A stretch of DNA of 31,335 nt, taken from positions 1-31,335 of the IMG/VR virus record IMGVR_UViG_3300049855_000300; one strand, given 5' to 3'. The notes below the pieces were generated by a model that did no database searches, was not told the DNA's origin, and saw only the letters and a list, made by a program, of their open reading frames with translations. Shown piece after piece: positions 23,309-31,177 of this stretch. A program made the position numbers and the translations under genes. The stretch's first letter is position 1, and each line of letters begins with the position of its first letter. This DNA comes from a virus.

Positions 23309-25566
23309 TAGACACCCACCCGGCCAAGGCCGTAGGTGCGGCGCAGCACCGCGTCGAAGTTGTTGCCGCCGCGGCTCACCGCTGTCGCCAGCGCGCCGAT
23401 CATGACGTCAACATCGCCGTTGCCACGGTTCTGCGTACTCACCAGCCCGCCACCCTGATTGTAGATGCGCACGGTCGTACCGCTGTTGCGGCTGCTGAAT
23501 CCGAAGCTGCGAGCGTCACCGCCGCCACCGCCGCCACCGCCGCTGCGCCCGTTACCCAGGATCGCGCCACCAAGGTTGCCCAGGAAGCTGCCGCCGCCTA
23601 GCGCGGTCAGGATCGCAGCCTTGGCGATCAGGATCAGCAGTTGCTCCAGCAGGCCGCGCAGGGCGTCCTTGGCAGACTGGCTTCCGTCCACGATGGATTG
23701 GAAGGCCGCGCCGAAGGTGTCGATCACGGTCTTGCCGACCTCGACCCAGTATTCCTTGAAGCGGCGGGCTTCCTCGCTGTTCACAAGCTCAGCGAAGGTG
23801 TCCTGCATCGCCCTGATTTCTTCCTCGGTCTTGCCCAGCGACTCGCCAACCTCACGGATGTTGCGCATTTCGTCGAAGAACCGACGCGAGGCCGCTTCGG
23901 CTTCGTTCACTGGCGGGATGATGTCGCGCCACCGCTGTTCAAGATCGGCAAGCTCCTTGTCGCGCTCCTTGACACCAGAGGCCAGCACCGATGCCACCAG
24001 CGCCTCGTCAACCGCCTTGCCTGCTGCCTTCGCGGCATCGCGGTAGGCGTTCACCTGCGTCACCAGTTCGGCAAACTGCGCCTGCGCTTGGTCGGGCAGG
24101 CTCAGTTGCGAGGTCTGGTAGTCCTGCAACGCCTTGAGCAGCTTCTCGTAGGTGTCGAGCAGCTTCTTAGCGGCCTTGTCCACGCCGTCTAGTTCCTGCG
24201 CGGTCTTTTTCAGTTCGCCGCCAGGATCGAAGGTAAGCGGCTGGGACACCACGCCGTTGACGATGTTGTCCCACACGCCACCGACGCCTTCCCCAAATTC
24301 TCCCAAGTCTTTCTTGATGTCGGACAGGCCACCACGGAACGACTCACCGATCAGCGCCAGCCCGGAATCCAGGTTCTCACCGATGCGCGTTGCGAAGCCG
24401 CCGACTGCATCCTTGATGCCTTGGGCATCACCGCGGAACGCAGCCGCGAGAGCTTCGATGAACGAGGATGCGAACTCCTGAACAGATTCAGTCACCGTTC
24501 GCAGCGCGGTAGTGACCACGCGCAGGAAGGTGAACGCGAAGGTGGCAGACAGGTCGATAGACAGCTTGATCGCCTTACCGAGCGTGTAGAGGATTGCGAT
24601 GAAAATCTTGACGGCGTTCGCAACCGTGATCACGGCGCGCCCGAGGATTTCGAAAGCGCCGCCAGCGCCGCTTGCGTCATTTGCAATCGTCACCAGTAGC
24701 GAGGACAGTTCGATGAACACCTGGCCTGCCGTGGCAAGCAGTTCGTTCAAGCCCTCGTTCTCAGCGATGAAATCCTTGAACGCATTTCCGGCTACAGTCA
24801 GCGCGCGGTCGAGCGTCAGCGGAATCTGCGCAGCCTGCTCGCTGATCTTCTTGTTGCCGTCGATCAGCGCCTTGGCGACCTGATCGGTTGTGAGCTTGCC
24901 CTGCTCACTCAGTTCGCGCAGCTTGCCAAGGCTGACGTCCAGCGAATCAGCAATGGCCCGAGCCGCGACGGGCGCGTTCTCGCGCAGCGACCGGAACTCG
25001 TCGCCAGCGAGGATGCCAGACTCAAGCGCCTGGCCGAACTGCTGCAAGGCCGCGGTGGCTTCGTTTGTGGAAGCGCCAGAGATCAGCAGCGACTTGCTGA
25101 AGCTGTCGGTGACGATCAAGGCCTGATCGACCGTACCGCCGAAGGTGCTGATCGCGCGGTTGAAGCGCGCAGCGGAGTTCGCCACGCTCTCAAACGAGGT
25201 GCCGGTCTGATTGGCGATTTGCAGTGTGCCAGCAGCGAGGCGCTGGAACTCGGCCTGGCTGTTGGTGGCGGCACGAAGCTGATTGTTAGCACCCTGCACC
25301 GCAGAGGCGTACTGCGAGAACGCCTTGGCTGCGCCAAGCACGAAGCCCGCCACCGCGATGCCGACGAACGCCTTGGTGGCGGTCGCCATAAGGCCGGTGC
25401 TGCGGGCAACGCTGTTTACCTGGCGCTCGACACGAACAGACGTATTGCCAAGCTCAGCGAACGCATTGTTCAGCCGCTTTACTTCGCGCTCCGACTTCTT
25501 CAGGTCATTCGCAAGCTGCTGATTGCGAACGCGCAGTTCAATCGCAATCTGTTCGGTCGTCGCCAT
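23308..25566 (-). CDS. Tape measure protein, 752 aa
   Basis: Sets tail length and is expelled during DNA injection. The N-terminus is a coiled coil (LANDLKKSEREVKRLNNAFAE) followed by a glycine/alanine hydrophobic stretch and the conserved tape_meas_nterm region (NQLRAATNSQAEFQRL, TNEATAALQQFGQALESG, GDEFRSLRENAPVAARAIAD). Hydrophobic segments lie near residues 265-340. The C-terminus is Gly-rich. By the usual 1.5 angstrom per residue, a tail of about 110 nm is expected (inference). It is preceded by the G/GT chaperones, as in lambda. Confidence 0.9.
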   Translation of the reverse strand: MATTEQIAIELRVRNQQLANDLKKSEREVKRLNNAFAELGNTSVRVERQVNSVARSTGLMATATKAFVGIAVAGFVLGAAKAFSQYASAVQGANNQLRAATNSQAEFQRLAAGTLQIANQTGTSFESVANSAARFNRAISTFGGTVDQALIVTDSFSKSLLISGASTNEATAALQQFGQALESGILAGDEFRSLRENAPVAARAIADSLDVSLGKLRELSEQGKLTTDQVAKALIDGNKKISEQAAQIPLTLDRALTVAGNAFKDFIAENEGLNELLATAGQVFIELSSLLVTIANDASGAGGAFEILGRAVITVANAVKIFIAILYTLGKAIKLSIDLSATFAFTFLRVVTTALRTVTESVQEFASSFIEALAAAFRGDAQGIKDAVGGFATRIGENLDSGLALIGESFRGGLSDIKKDLGEFGEGVGGVWDNIVNGVVSQPLTFDPGGELKKTAQELDGVDKAAKKLLDTYEKLLKALQDYQTSQLSLPDQAQAQFAELVTQVNAYRDAAKAAGKAVDEALVASVLASGVKERDKELADLEQRWRDIIPPVNEAEAASRRFFDEMRNIREVGESLGKTEEEIRAMQDTFAELVNSEEARRFKEYWVEVGKTVIDTFGAAFQSIVDGSQSAKDALRGLLEQLLILIAKAAILTALGGGSFLGNLGGAILGNGRSGGGGGGGGDARSFGFSSRNSGTTVRIYNQGGGLVSTQNRGNGDVDVMIGALATAVSRGGNNFDAVLRRTYGLGRVGV

Positions 25567-26016
25567 TAAAATGCCCCTATCATCTGCGAGAACTGGTCTG
25601 CGCTTACATCGTCCAGGCTGACTTCGTTGTTCCTGCGGGCTTCGTTTTCCTTGAAGAACCGCACCAGCATGAAAACATCGCCCGCCTGCATCGCGCGGAT
25701 TTCAGCGGGCGTCTTGTGCAACGCTTCGGACAGCGAACAGATCAGTCGCTCACTGTCCGTCAGCCTTTTTTTCCTCGACCATCCCGCAGACTTCCAGCGC
25801 CACGTTCACATGCTTCATCACGGCCATGCCAACAGACACACCAACGTCGCCGTCGAACAGCCGCTTGCCGTCAACCCAGGCGCACAGCCTGAGAATCTTC
25901 AGGCCCAAGTTCTCCTGGCTCTCGGTCAGCAGCGGAGCAACATCGTTGAACAGCGGTTCGCGGAACTCGACTTCGCCAACACCTTCCACGGAAACGGTTT
26001 TCGATTTGAGGTTCAT
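25566..26016 (-). CDS. Tail assembly chaperone GT fusion made by ribosomal frameshift
   Basis: The frame of the G-like gene runs to A_AAA_AAG (25771-25765). A second frame, open from there to TAA at 25568-25566, encodes 66 residues (RLTDSERLICSLSEALHKTP ... DQFSQMIGAF). That frame has no upstream start codon of its own near its beginning. It needs +1 or -2, not -1. The fusion would be about 149-150 aa. Its stop overlaps the tape-measure ATG as TAATG. Known G/GT pairs bind the tape measure and recruit tail tube subunits; -2 frameshifting is described for Mu and +1 for a Listeria phage. Confidence 0.75.
25750..26016 (-). CDS. Tail assembly chaperone, G-like, 88 aa
   Basis: Unshifted product of the tail chaperone locus. 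It begins MNLKSKTVSVEGVGEVEFRE, continues with LLTESQENLGLKILRLCAW and ends VEEKKADGQ. Size, acidic/helical nature and location between the major tail protein and tape measure match lambda gpG-type chaperones, which keep the tape measure soluble and guide tail tube assembly; they are absent from the finished tail. The last codons contain the A7 slippery run. Confidence 0.75.
   Translation of the reverse strand: MNLKSKTVSVEGVGEVEFREPLFNDVAPLLTESQENLGLKILRLCAWVDGKRLFDGDVGVSVGMAVMKHVNVALEVCGMVEEKKADGQ
25765..25771 (-). promoter_or_regulatory. Ribosomal slippery heptamer A_AAA_AAG
   Basis: In the G-like frame the codons read GAA AAA AAG, with seven A residues (25772-25766) followed by GG. Both lysyl tRNAs can re-pair after a shift by +1 or -2 along the run. 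A -1 shift would give GGC TGA, an immediate stop, so the productive shift to the GT frame must be +1 or -2. It shares the heptamer of dnaX, which shifts -1. Confidence 0.65.
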
Positions 26017-26033
26017 GGACTCTCTCAGTAGAA

Positions 26034-26056
26034 GGCCCGGAGGGATTCTCCGGGCC
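26034..26056 (-). terminator. Hairpin after the major tail protein gene, partial terminator
   Basis: GGCCCGGAG and CTCCGGGCC form a perfect 9-bp GC-rich stem with a 5-nt loop, lying between the stop of the major tail protein and the start of the G-like gene. On the minus strand it is followed by TTCTACT, not a full T-run. It may attenuate read-through or protect the abundant tail-protein mRNA from 3' decay. Confidence 0.55.
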
Positions 26057-26063
26057 GTTTCGG

Positions 26064-26732
26064 TTACTCGGCAGGCAGGAAGCCAGTACGAGTGGACAGC
26101 ACCAGCGACGAGGTGAAGGTGGCGGGCTGGCCGACCGGGAAGGCCAGCGAGATCGCACCGACAGTCGCGTTGATGAAGTAGTAGGCGCCGCCCGTACCGT
26201 CCGTGCTGGTCGGGTTGGCCGACTGCGGCAACACCAGCTTGAAGGTGCGGGGGATGCCGTCAGCAGCGGCGCGCTCAAGCTCCTGGTAGCCGGGATCGGT
26301 GACGTCCAGGAAGCCGTTGATGTTGACGGTGCCGTTGGACGGCGCGCCAGCGAGAGCCGCGCCAGCATCGCAGTAGGTACCGATGCTGATCGACTCCACG
26401 GTGCCGCTGTCGAGTTCCAGGCCAGCCAGGCACAGTTCCAGCCAGTCTGCGCTGTCGAAGAACCGGACGGTCGCGCCAGCACGGATGGTGCCGAAGCCGG
26501 TGCCGTCAACGTCGAGGTCAACGGTCGTGCCAGTCGCGGCCAGAACGCGCAGCGGGCGGTTGTCCACGGACGGGAAGCCAGAGCCGCTGACCACGGCAAC
26601 ATCGCCAACCGAGGCGGTGTTCGTGACCGTCAGCACCAGCGGGTCGGCGGCGGTTGCAGCGGTGATCGCGTCAGCGGCAGGGCCGGGCTGTGCGCCGATC
26701 CAGAACGAACCATTTTTCATGATGAACTTCAT
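26064..26732 (-). CDS. Major tail protein, 222 aa
   Basis: Probable tail tube subunit. The start at 26732 (MKFIMKNGSFW) has GGAGAG 6 nt upstream; a longer in-frame version would run through the preceding gene. The sequence is beta-rich with several gpV-like features: GTVNINGFLDVTDPGYQELE, RTFKLVLPQS, and an N-terminal part with DPLVLTVTNTASVGDVAVVSG that could be an inserted beta domain. Position between tail terminator-like gene and chaperones is the canonical one. Expect this to be the most abundant tail protein. Confidence 0.8.
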   Translation of the reverse strand: MKFIMKNGSFWIGAQPGPAADAITAATAADPLVLTVTNTASVGDVAVVSGSGFPSVDNRPLRVLAATGTTVDLDVDGTGFGTIRAGATVRFFDSADWLELCLAGLELDSGTVESISIGTYCDAGAALAGAPSNGTVNINGFLDVTDPGYQELERAAADGIPRTFKLVLPQSANPTSTDGTGGAYYFINATVGAISLAFPVGQPATFTSSLVLSTRTGFLPAE

Positions 26733-26745
26733 GGTGACTCTCCTT

Positions 26746-27090
26746 TCAGGACAGCGTGATTTCGGAAACAAAAGCCCGCAGATCGGGATCGTAGGACTCA
26801 AGCGAAGCGTCGAACACAGCAATACCAGCAAGCGCCAGTTGGACAGACTGCGAAAGGCTCCGAACTTCTTGCGCCGTCTTTGCAAAAATGGTCATGTCGT
26901 AGGTCTGGGAGAACATCGAAGTGCCGCAGAACGACTGCCCCACCGTGTAGTCCCTGCCTCCGTCTGCAAGAATACACAACGGAAGCTCGGTCGGCACGTT
27001 GTCGCTGTCGGCTTCGGCCACCAGGTAGCGAACCTTGGCGAACAGGCCAAGGGCAGTCACCGCGTCGATGATCTCGCGCTCCGTCGCCAT
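26746..27090 (-). CDS. Tail terminator-like protein, 114 aa
   Basis: Likely the tail terminator/completion protein that caps the tube where the head joins. ATEREIIDAVTALGLFAKVRYLVAEA at the N-terminus, a central beta part (CILADGGRDYTVGQ, YDMTIFAKTAQEV) and an acidic end match the size and alpha/beta type of gpU-like proteins. It lies directly upstream of the major tail protein gene, as gpU does of gpV in lambda. TAATG overlap with the upstream gene. Function is inferred from position and size. Confidence 0.7.
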   Translation of the reverse strand: MATEREIIDAVTALGLFAKVRYLVAEADSDNVPTELPLCILADGGRDYTVGQSFCGTSMFSQTYDMTIFAKTAQEVRSLSQSVQLALAGIAVFDASLESYDPDLRAFVSEITLS

Positions 27091-27623
27091 TAGCTGATCC
27101 TCCCAACCGTCCGAGCATAGAAGCGGTACTTCTTGCGGGCAGCGCGCAGCAGCGCCCCCTGCGCGGCGGTCAGCGCCACGGCGACGAAGGGCTTGGCGGC
27201 GAACTGGCCGCGGTTCTTGCCTGCTTTCGTCTGCCTGGGGGCGTTCTTCGAATACCTGGTGATGTTCGCGTGGGGCGCGCCGACGTTGGTGCCGCGGAGG
27301 CGCTGGGAGATCAGGACGCGCTGGCTGGTGTCGCCACCGTCGCGCCGCTTGGCGACGAACTTGCCCTTCTTGATCGCGCCCGGCACGCGCCCCCACACCT
27401 TGTACCGCTGCCCGCGGGTCTTGGTGTACCGGATACCAGGCGATGTCGGGTAGCCAGCGGCAACCGCCGCCGCCTTGGTGATCTTCACGACTTCGTTAGT
27501 GGCGAGATTCATCGTGTCCTTCACGAACTTCTTTGTTTCGCGCGATTCCGCACCCAGCGCCGCCAGCAGTTCGTACATGCCGGTGTCGTCGTAGGTCACG
27601 ATGCCCTTGCGGAACTTAGCCAT
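27090..27623 (-). CDS. HK97 gp10-like neck/tail completion protein, 177 aa
   Basis: Resembles the HK97-gp10 family of head-tail connection proteins. It has an N-terminal helical part (MYELLAALGAESRETKKFVKDTM) followed by the typical basic, Gly-rich segment (YPTSPGIRYTKTRGQRYKVW ... VPGAIKKGKFVAKRRDGG) and a C-terminal helix (AAQGALLRAARKKYRF). It is longer than the usual 110-150 residues, the extra length being basic. Located where HK97 gp10 lies, between head closure and tail terminator genes. Confidence 0.75.
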   Translation of the reverse strand: MAKFRKGIVTYDDTGMYELLAALGAESRETKKFVKDTMNLATNEVVKITKAAAVAAGYPTSPGIRYTKTRGQRYKVWGRVPGAIKKGKFVAKRRDGGDTSQRVLISQRLRGTNVGAPHANITRYSKNAPRQTKAGKNRGQFAAKPFVAVALTAAQGALLRAARKKYRFYARTVGRIS

Positions 27624-27963
27624 TGGACTGCCCGCCCACTACGTCCACGAACGCCTGGTCGCGCTTGGCGCTGTAGCGGATCGCTTGGATTTCCAGAACG
27701 TCGCCCTTGCGAACGTCCACCACGCGCATACTCGTTTCCAGCCGCAGGCCAACATGGCACCGCACCACCAGCGTCAGGGAGCGCGTGGCTTCCTCTCTGG
27801 GGCCGCGTGTCAGGTCGTCGGTGGTCGTGGTCTGCTCGTTCTCCACGGCGGCGTGTAGCTGCGCGTAGCGCGTCCAGGTGCGGGTCGGCGCGCCGAGAGC
27901 GTCCAGCGCCTCGACCGCCGTTTCGAAGTCCACCAACATGCGCGCTGGCCCGGCGCTAAACAC
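27616..27963 (-). CDS. Head-tail joining protein (head closure), 115 aa
   Basis: Matches the Phage_H_T_join family by pattern: ALDALGAPTRTWTRYAQLHAAVEN with the Trp, central RGPREEATRSLTLVVRCHVG, and LETSMRVVDVRKGDVLEIQ leading to AFVDVV. Its job would be to plug the portal/connector ring and dock the tail. It overlaps both neighbours by 8 nt in the conserved head-tail gene order. Confidence 0.75.
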   Translation of the reverse strand: MFSAGPARMLVDFETAVEALDALGAPTRTWTRYAQLHAAVENEQTTTTDDLTRGPREEATRSLTLVVRCHVGLRLETSMRVVDVRKGDVLEIQAIRYSAKRDQAFVDVVGGQSNG

Positions 27964-28495
27964 GCGGCACCCAATAGCGTCCGAGGGCTATTGCCATAAC
28001 GGTGCTGGAGTGTACGTCTTGCATTTCCGGAGTGCTGCGGTACTCGTACAGTCCTAGCGCCAAAGCGAAGATCGTCGCCTTGATGTCGTGAGGGGTGGCC
28101 GCGCCTGTGGCGAACCCCACTTCCAGAAAAACCGGCCAGGCCACCGGGGCTGCAATGCGCTTGGGCGCGATCAGCAATTCGAAGCCGAACTGGTCGCCGG
28201 GCAGGGTGCAGTTCTGCAAGGGGAGAATCTCGTAGTCGCGCGCGCGATACTCCAGTTCCATGTACCAGTCGTAGGCGACCGGAGCAATCGGGAGAAGGGT
28301 GTATTGCTCAATGCGCGACACCGCCGCCGTCAGGTAGAGGCTGCACATGGCGTCCTCGTCGGCCCAGTCGATGCGCGCGTGTTGCTTGAACTCGGCCAGC
28401 AAGTCAGCCCAAAACGTCGGTGCGCGCGTATCAACGGCAGGAGTGAGCGTCTGCCCGAAGTCGGGGATGAAGCGACCGTTGCTCCAAGTCACCAT
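27956..28495 (-). CDS. Head-tail connector protein, gp6-like, 179 aa
   Basis: Probable adaptor ring protein under the portal. FKQHARIDWADEDAMCSLYLTAAVSRIEQYT is the helical signature of the gp6/QLRG family, and the C-terminal helix HDIKATIFALALGLYEYR matches the end of these proteins. A longer beta-rich insertion (YDWYMELEYRARDYEILPLQ and on) makes it larger than HK97 gp6 (about 108 aa), closer to gp15/DUF3168-type adaptors. ATG at 28495 (MVTWSNGRF) is chosen because the earlier ATG would lie in the upstream gene. Confidence 0.75.
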   Translation of the reverse strand: MVTWSNGRFIPDFGQTLTPAVDTRAPTFWADLLAEFKQHARIDWADEDAMCSLYLTAAVSRIEQYTLLPIAPVAYDWYMELEYRARDYEILPLQNCTLPGDQFGFELLIAPKRIAAPVAWPVFLEVGFATGAATPHDIKATIFALALGLYEYRSTPEMQDVHSSTVMAIALGRYWVPRV

Positions 28496-29304
28496 TTCGC
28501 AATCTCCCGCTGGAATTGCGCGAAGTCCACGCACTTCATCGCCAGCGCCTTGAGTTCCTCGCGGGCGTCCATGCGCGCGTTCTCGGCCAGAGCCGCGACC
28601 TTGGCGGTCAGCGTTTCGTCAGACCACAGGCCCAGGCCTTCCAGGCTCGCTTCCTCGACGCTGCCGTCGTCAAACGCGAAGGCCAGCGAATTCGCTGACG
28701 CCTTGACGGCGACTACGCGCGGAGCCGGTGCGCCTGGCTCGCCGCGCTTTCCTTCGGCACCATCTTTTCCGCGACCAGCAAGCAGACGACCGCGACCGCG
28801 AGTAACGAGAAACGCAGAACCGCCGTCAACGTAAATATCGCCTTCTTCATACGCCTCGTCCGTCTTGACGCCCTTGAACTCAAAACCCAGCGTTCCGATG
28901 CGCTCCCAATCCGCGGTGCCGGGCTTGTTGGCGGTGTCGCGCAGCGCCTTGTAAACCTTGCCGTGCGCGTAGGTCACGAACGCGCCTTGACGGTACACCG
29001 AGCCGGGTTCGTGCAGCGGGAGATCGACACCCAGGCCGTCGAGGCCCGGATCGCCAGTTTCGCCAGGATCGCCGCGCTCGCCTTTCACAAGCTGTTCGAA
29101 CGCCGGGATCGACACGATTGCCGAGGCGACTTCCTCGACGCTCACACTCTTGCCGTCCACGCCGTCGCGGCCAGGCGCGCCAGGGTCGCCGGGCAGGCCG
29201 CGGTCGCCGGGAGGGCCGGGGATCATCGGAATGGCTTTCAAAGCCGTTTCCAATTCCTTGCGGATCACTTCCCCTACTGCTGCGAACAAGATTTCGTTAC
29301 GCAT
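28489..29304 (-). CDS. Collagen-like structural protein with carbohydrate-binding-like repeats, 271 aa
   Basis: A minor head or tail protein between portal and connector genes. It has three Gly-X-Y collagen-type stretches (GPPGDRGLPGDPGAPGRDG; GERGDPGETGDPGLDG; GRGKDGAEGKRGEPGAP), which form trimeric rods in phage proteins. Between them is a segment EPGSVYRQGAFVTYAHGKVY then ALRDT...TADWERIG, reminiscent of small chitin/cellulose-binding modules (CBM5/12), with a second weaker copy after it (AYEEGDIYVDGGSAFLV). ATG at 29304 (MRNEILF) overlaps the portal stop by 8 nt. It may be a decoration fibre that tethers to glycans. The head/neck location is inferred from gene order. Confidence 0.75.
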   Translation of the reverse strand: MRNEILFAAVGEVIRKELETALKAIPMIPGPPGDRGLPGDPGAPGRDGVDGKSVSVEEVASAIVSIPAFEQLVKGERGDPGETGDPGLDGLGVDLPLHEPGSVYRQGAFVTYAHGKVYKALRDTANKPGTADWERIGTLGFEFKGVKTDEAYEEGDIYVDGGSAFLVTRGRGRLLAGRGKDGAEGKRGEPGAPAPRVVAVKASANSLAFAFDDGSVEEASLEGLGLWSDETLTAKVAALAENARMDAREELKALAMKCVDFAQFQREIAKW

Positions 29305-30658
29305 GACGCACCGCCTTGGCAATCATCGCCACCGCCAGCGCCTTCGCCGTTTCGTCGTCCATGTCCTCGTCCTCGGGTTCTGGCGCTGCTGGCGCAGCGG
29401 GCGCGACAGGGGCCGCGGGCGCGGAGGGCGCAGGCACGGCATCTTCCAGCCGGACGTTCTGCGCCTGGACGCGCGGGCTGGCGCCGAACGGAACCGGAGC
29501 CAGGCCCATGCGCTCACGCGCCTCGTTCGGGCTGTAGATGCCATTCTGCACCGCCACCGCAAGTCCGTCGATGGTGGATTTGGTGTCAGCGCGCGCGAGG
29601 TTGGAGAAGTCGAAGCGGAACTCGTTTTCGGAATCCATGTCGAACGTGCGCTCAAGCGCGCGCTCAATCGCTTCAGCGAAGAACAGCAGGCCGGTCGCGC
29701 GCCAGGTGTTGAACAGGACTTCCGGGCTGGATGCAGCACCAACGACGTCCAGGCCCAGCACTTGCGGCGGGATGCGGAATAGGCGGCACAGGTCGAGGAC
29801 GGTTAGCTTGTAGGTGTCGATCACTTCGCTGTCGGCGGCGGTGATGCCCATCGGCGTCCACTTCAAGCCACCACCCAAGATCGGCACCTTGCCTTGACGG
29901 AAGCCAGCAGACTGTTCATCGAAGGCTTCGCGCAGCGCCTTCATCTGATCCTTCGTCAGCGGCATTTCCGTGGAAAGCACACCGCTGGGGCGCGCCATGT
30001 TCTGATGGAACGCATTGAGGCCGTGGCTGACCGCGTTGTTGAGCGCGATGCTGTAGCCAGCGTCACTGATCGGTGACTCGCCTTCTAGCAGGCTGCGATG
30101 CGCAGACAGCTTGACATGGAAAACATCGCGCGCGGGGACGTAGCTCCGCGGGTCTTTGCTGCGAACGTCGGAGAAATCGCCGTCCATGTTGTACCAAAGC
30201 GCGCCGGTTTCATCCATGAACGCGCGCTGCTTACCTGGCGGGACAGGGTGCAGTTCATAGATTTCGTTGCGGTCGTTGCGCACAACGTAGGCGTAGAAGT
30301 TGCCGTGATAGATCAGGCACGAAACGATCATCGAAACGAAGTCGATCTGCGTCTGATAGCGGTTCGGATACTTCAGAACCCGGTACGCCACGGTGGTCGT
30401 CATGGTCTGGACGCCACCGCCAGGAACCTTGCGAACGTGGTCGATGCCAGACGACGAGAGGCTGAACGCATAGGCGTTGCGGATTGCAGCAACGATCAGG
30501 TTGCGCTGCGTCAGGGTGCCGAGGTTCTGCTGCCAGCCGTCAGCAATCGGGCTGATCTGGAACGGAGAGGCAAATTCACCGAACAGCGTGAACGGGCCGC
30601 GCGGTTGGCCTTCACTCTTGCGGGAAATCCGCGAGAACAGGCGTGATACGAGGTTCAC
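29297..30658 (-). CDS. Portal protein, HK97-type, 453 aa
   Basis: Dodecameric DNA-entry portal at one head vertex, of the HK97 portal family (PF04860). Visible elements are NLIVAAIRNAYAFSLSSS, QIDFVSMIVSCLIYHGNFYA with YVVRNDRN, HVKLSAHRSLLEGESPISDA, RRL/TVLDLCRLFRIPPQVLGL and EAIERALERTF. The C-terminus carries a Pro/Ala-rich linker and an acidic/helical tail, unusual but seen in some phages. GTG at 30658 is chosen: AGGAGG lies 7 nt before it, whereas the TTG at 30664 would abut the ribosome binding site. It lies downstream of the capsid gene, not upstream as in HK97 or lambda. Confidence 0.9.
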   Translation of the reverse strand: MNLVSRLFSRISRKSEGQPRGPFTLFGEFASPFQISPIADGWQQNLGTLTQRNLIVAAIRNAYAFSLSSSGIDHVRKVPGGGVQTMTTTVAYRVLKYPNRYQTQIDFVSMIVSCLIYHGNFYAYVVRNDRNEIYELHPVPPGKQRAFMDETGALWYNMDGDFSDVRSKDPRSYVPARDVFHVKLSAHRSLLEGESPISDAGYSIALNNAVSHGLNAFHQNMARPSGVLSTEMPLTKDQMKALREAFDEQSAGFRQGKVPILGGGLKWTPMGITAADSEVIDTYKLTVLDLCRLFRIPPQVLGLDVVGAASSPEVLFNTWRATGLLFFAEAIERALERTFDMDSENEFRFDFSNLARADTKSTIDGLAVAVQNGIYSPNEARERMGLAPVPFGASPRVQAQNVRLEDAVPAPSAPAAPVAPAAPAAPEPEDEDMDDETAKALAVAMIAKAVRHA

Positions 30659-30665
30659 TGGCAAA

Positions 30666-30671
30666 CCTCCT
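30666..30671 (-). promoter_or_regulatory. Strong ribosome binding site deciding the portal start
   Basis: AGGAGG on the minus strand, 7 nt upstream of GTG at 30658 and within 3 nt of the upstream gene's tandem stops (TGA TAG). Its spacing to TTG at 30664 is only about 1 nt, so GTG is the better start. Confidence 0.75.
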
Positions 30672-30672
30672 A

Positions 30673-31122
30673 TCAGGGGAGTTCGTAGTCGAACGTCAGC
30701 GTAGCCACCGAGGTTTCGGTGCCGTTTTCAGCGGTGAAGTTGAACTGCGCAGGCACGGCAGAATCAGGGATCACCACGCTCGCCTCAATCGGGCTGACGT
30801 AGGTGACGTTGCTGAGTGGGACGCCGCTGTCACTCCACTCGGTCGTGGGAAGGAAGTTGCGACCCGAGATCACTGCGGTCACAGGGCCGGTGCCAACCTC
30901 GGCGCTTGCCGGTGTGATCGACGACAGCACCGGGGCGATGTCGGGAAGCGGGCCGCCGCCGCTGGGGATTGGGCCGTCGCCTTCGATGAACACCATGCGC
31001 GAGTTCACGCGCCGGATCAGGGTAAAGCCTGGCAGGGTGCCAGCGACAGCCGCGTCGAACTGCTCTCGCGTGATGCGGCGCGCGCGACGGTTGCCTTGCG
31101 TGAACTGAATTGCGATGCGCAT
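30673..31122 (-). CDS. Ig/IPT-like structural protein, 149 aa
   Basis: Encoded between major capsid and portal. Residues 1-50 have a basic N-terminus (MRIAIQFTQGNRRARRITRE). Residues about 60-149 look like an IPT/TIG immunoglobulin-like domain (VLSSITPASAEVGTGPVTAV then ISGRNFLPTTEWSDSG, ending with VATLTFDYELP). Such domains decorate capsids or fibres and may bind carbohydrates. TAGGAGAG precedes the ATG. Likely a capsid decoration or head fibre protein, based on position and domain type. Ends in tandem stops. Confidence 0.7.
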   Translation of the reverse strand: MRIAIQFTQGNRRARRITREQFDAAVAGTLPGFTLIRRVNSRMVFIEGDGPIPSGGGPLPDIAPVLSSITPASAEVGTGPVTAVISGRNFLPTTEWSDSGVPLSNVTYVSPIEASVVIPDSAVPAQFNFTAENGTETSVATLTFDYELP

Positions 31123-31139
31123 GACGCTCTCCTACAGGA

Positions 31140-31169
31140 AAGCGCCCGGAGCCGAAACTCCGGGCGCTT
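31140..31169 (-). terminator. Perfect 12-bp hairpin between capsid and Ig-like genes
   Basis: AAGCGCCCGGAG and CTCCGGGCGCTT form a perfect 12-bp stem with a 6-nt loop. No T-run longer than three follows on the minus strand. It probably reduces read-through or stabilises the abundant capsid mRNA rather than fully terminating, since the downstream genes have no visible promoter. Confidence 0.6.
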
Positions 31170-31177
31170 GGTGGCTA

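Noticed and set aside
25750-25775. Canonical -1 frameshift at A_AAA_AAG
   Set aside because: The -1 frame continues GGC TGA, an immediate stop; only +1 or -2 enters the open T frame.
30659-30664. TTG start of the portal gene at 30664
   Set aside because: It lies about 1 nt from the AGGAGG ribosome binding site; GTG at 30658 has 7-nt spacing.
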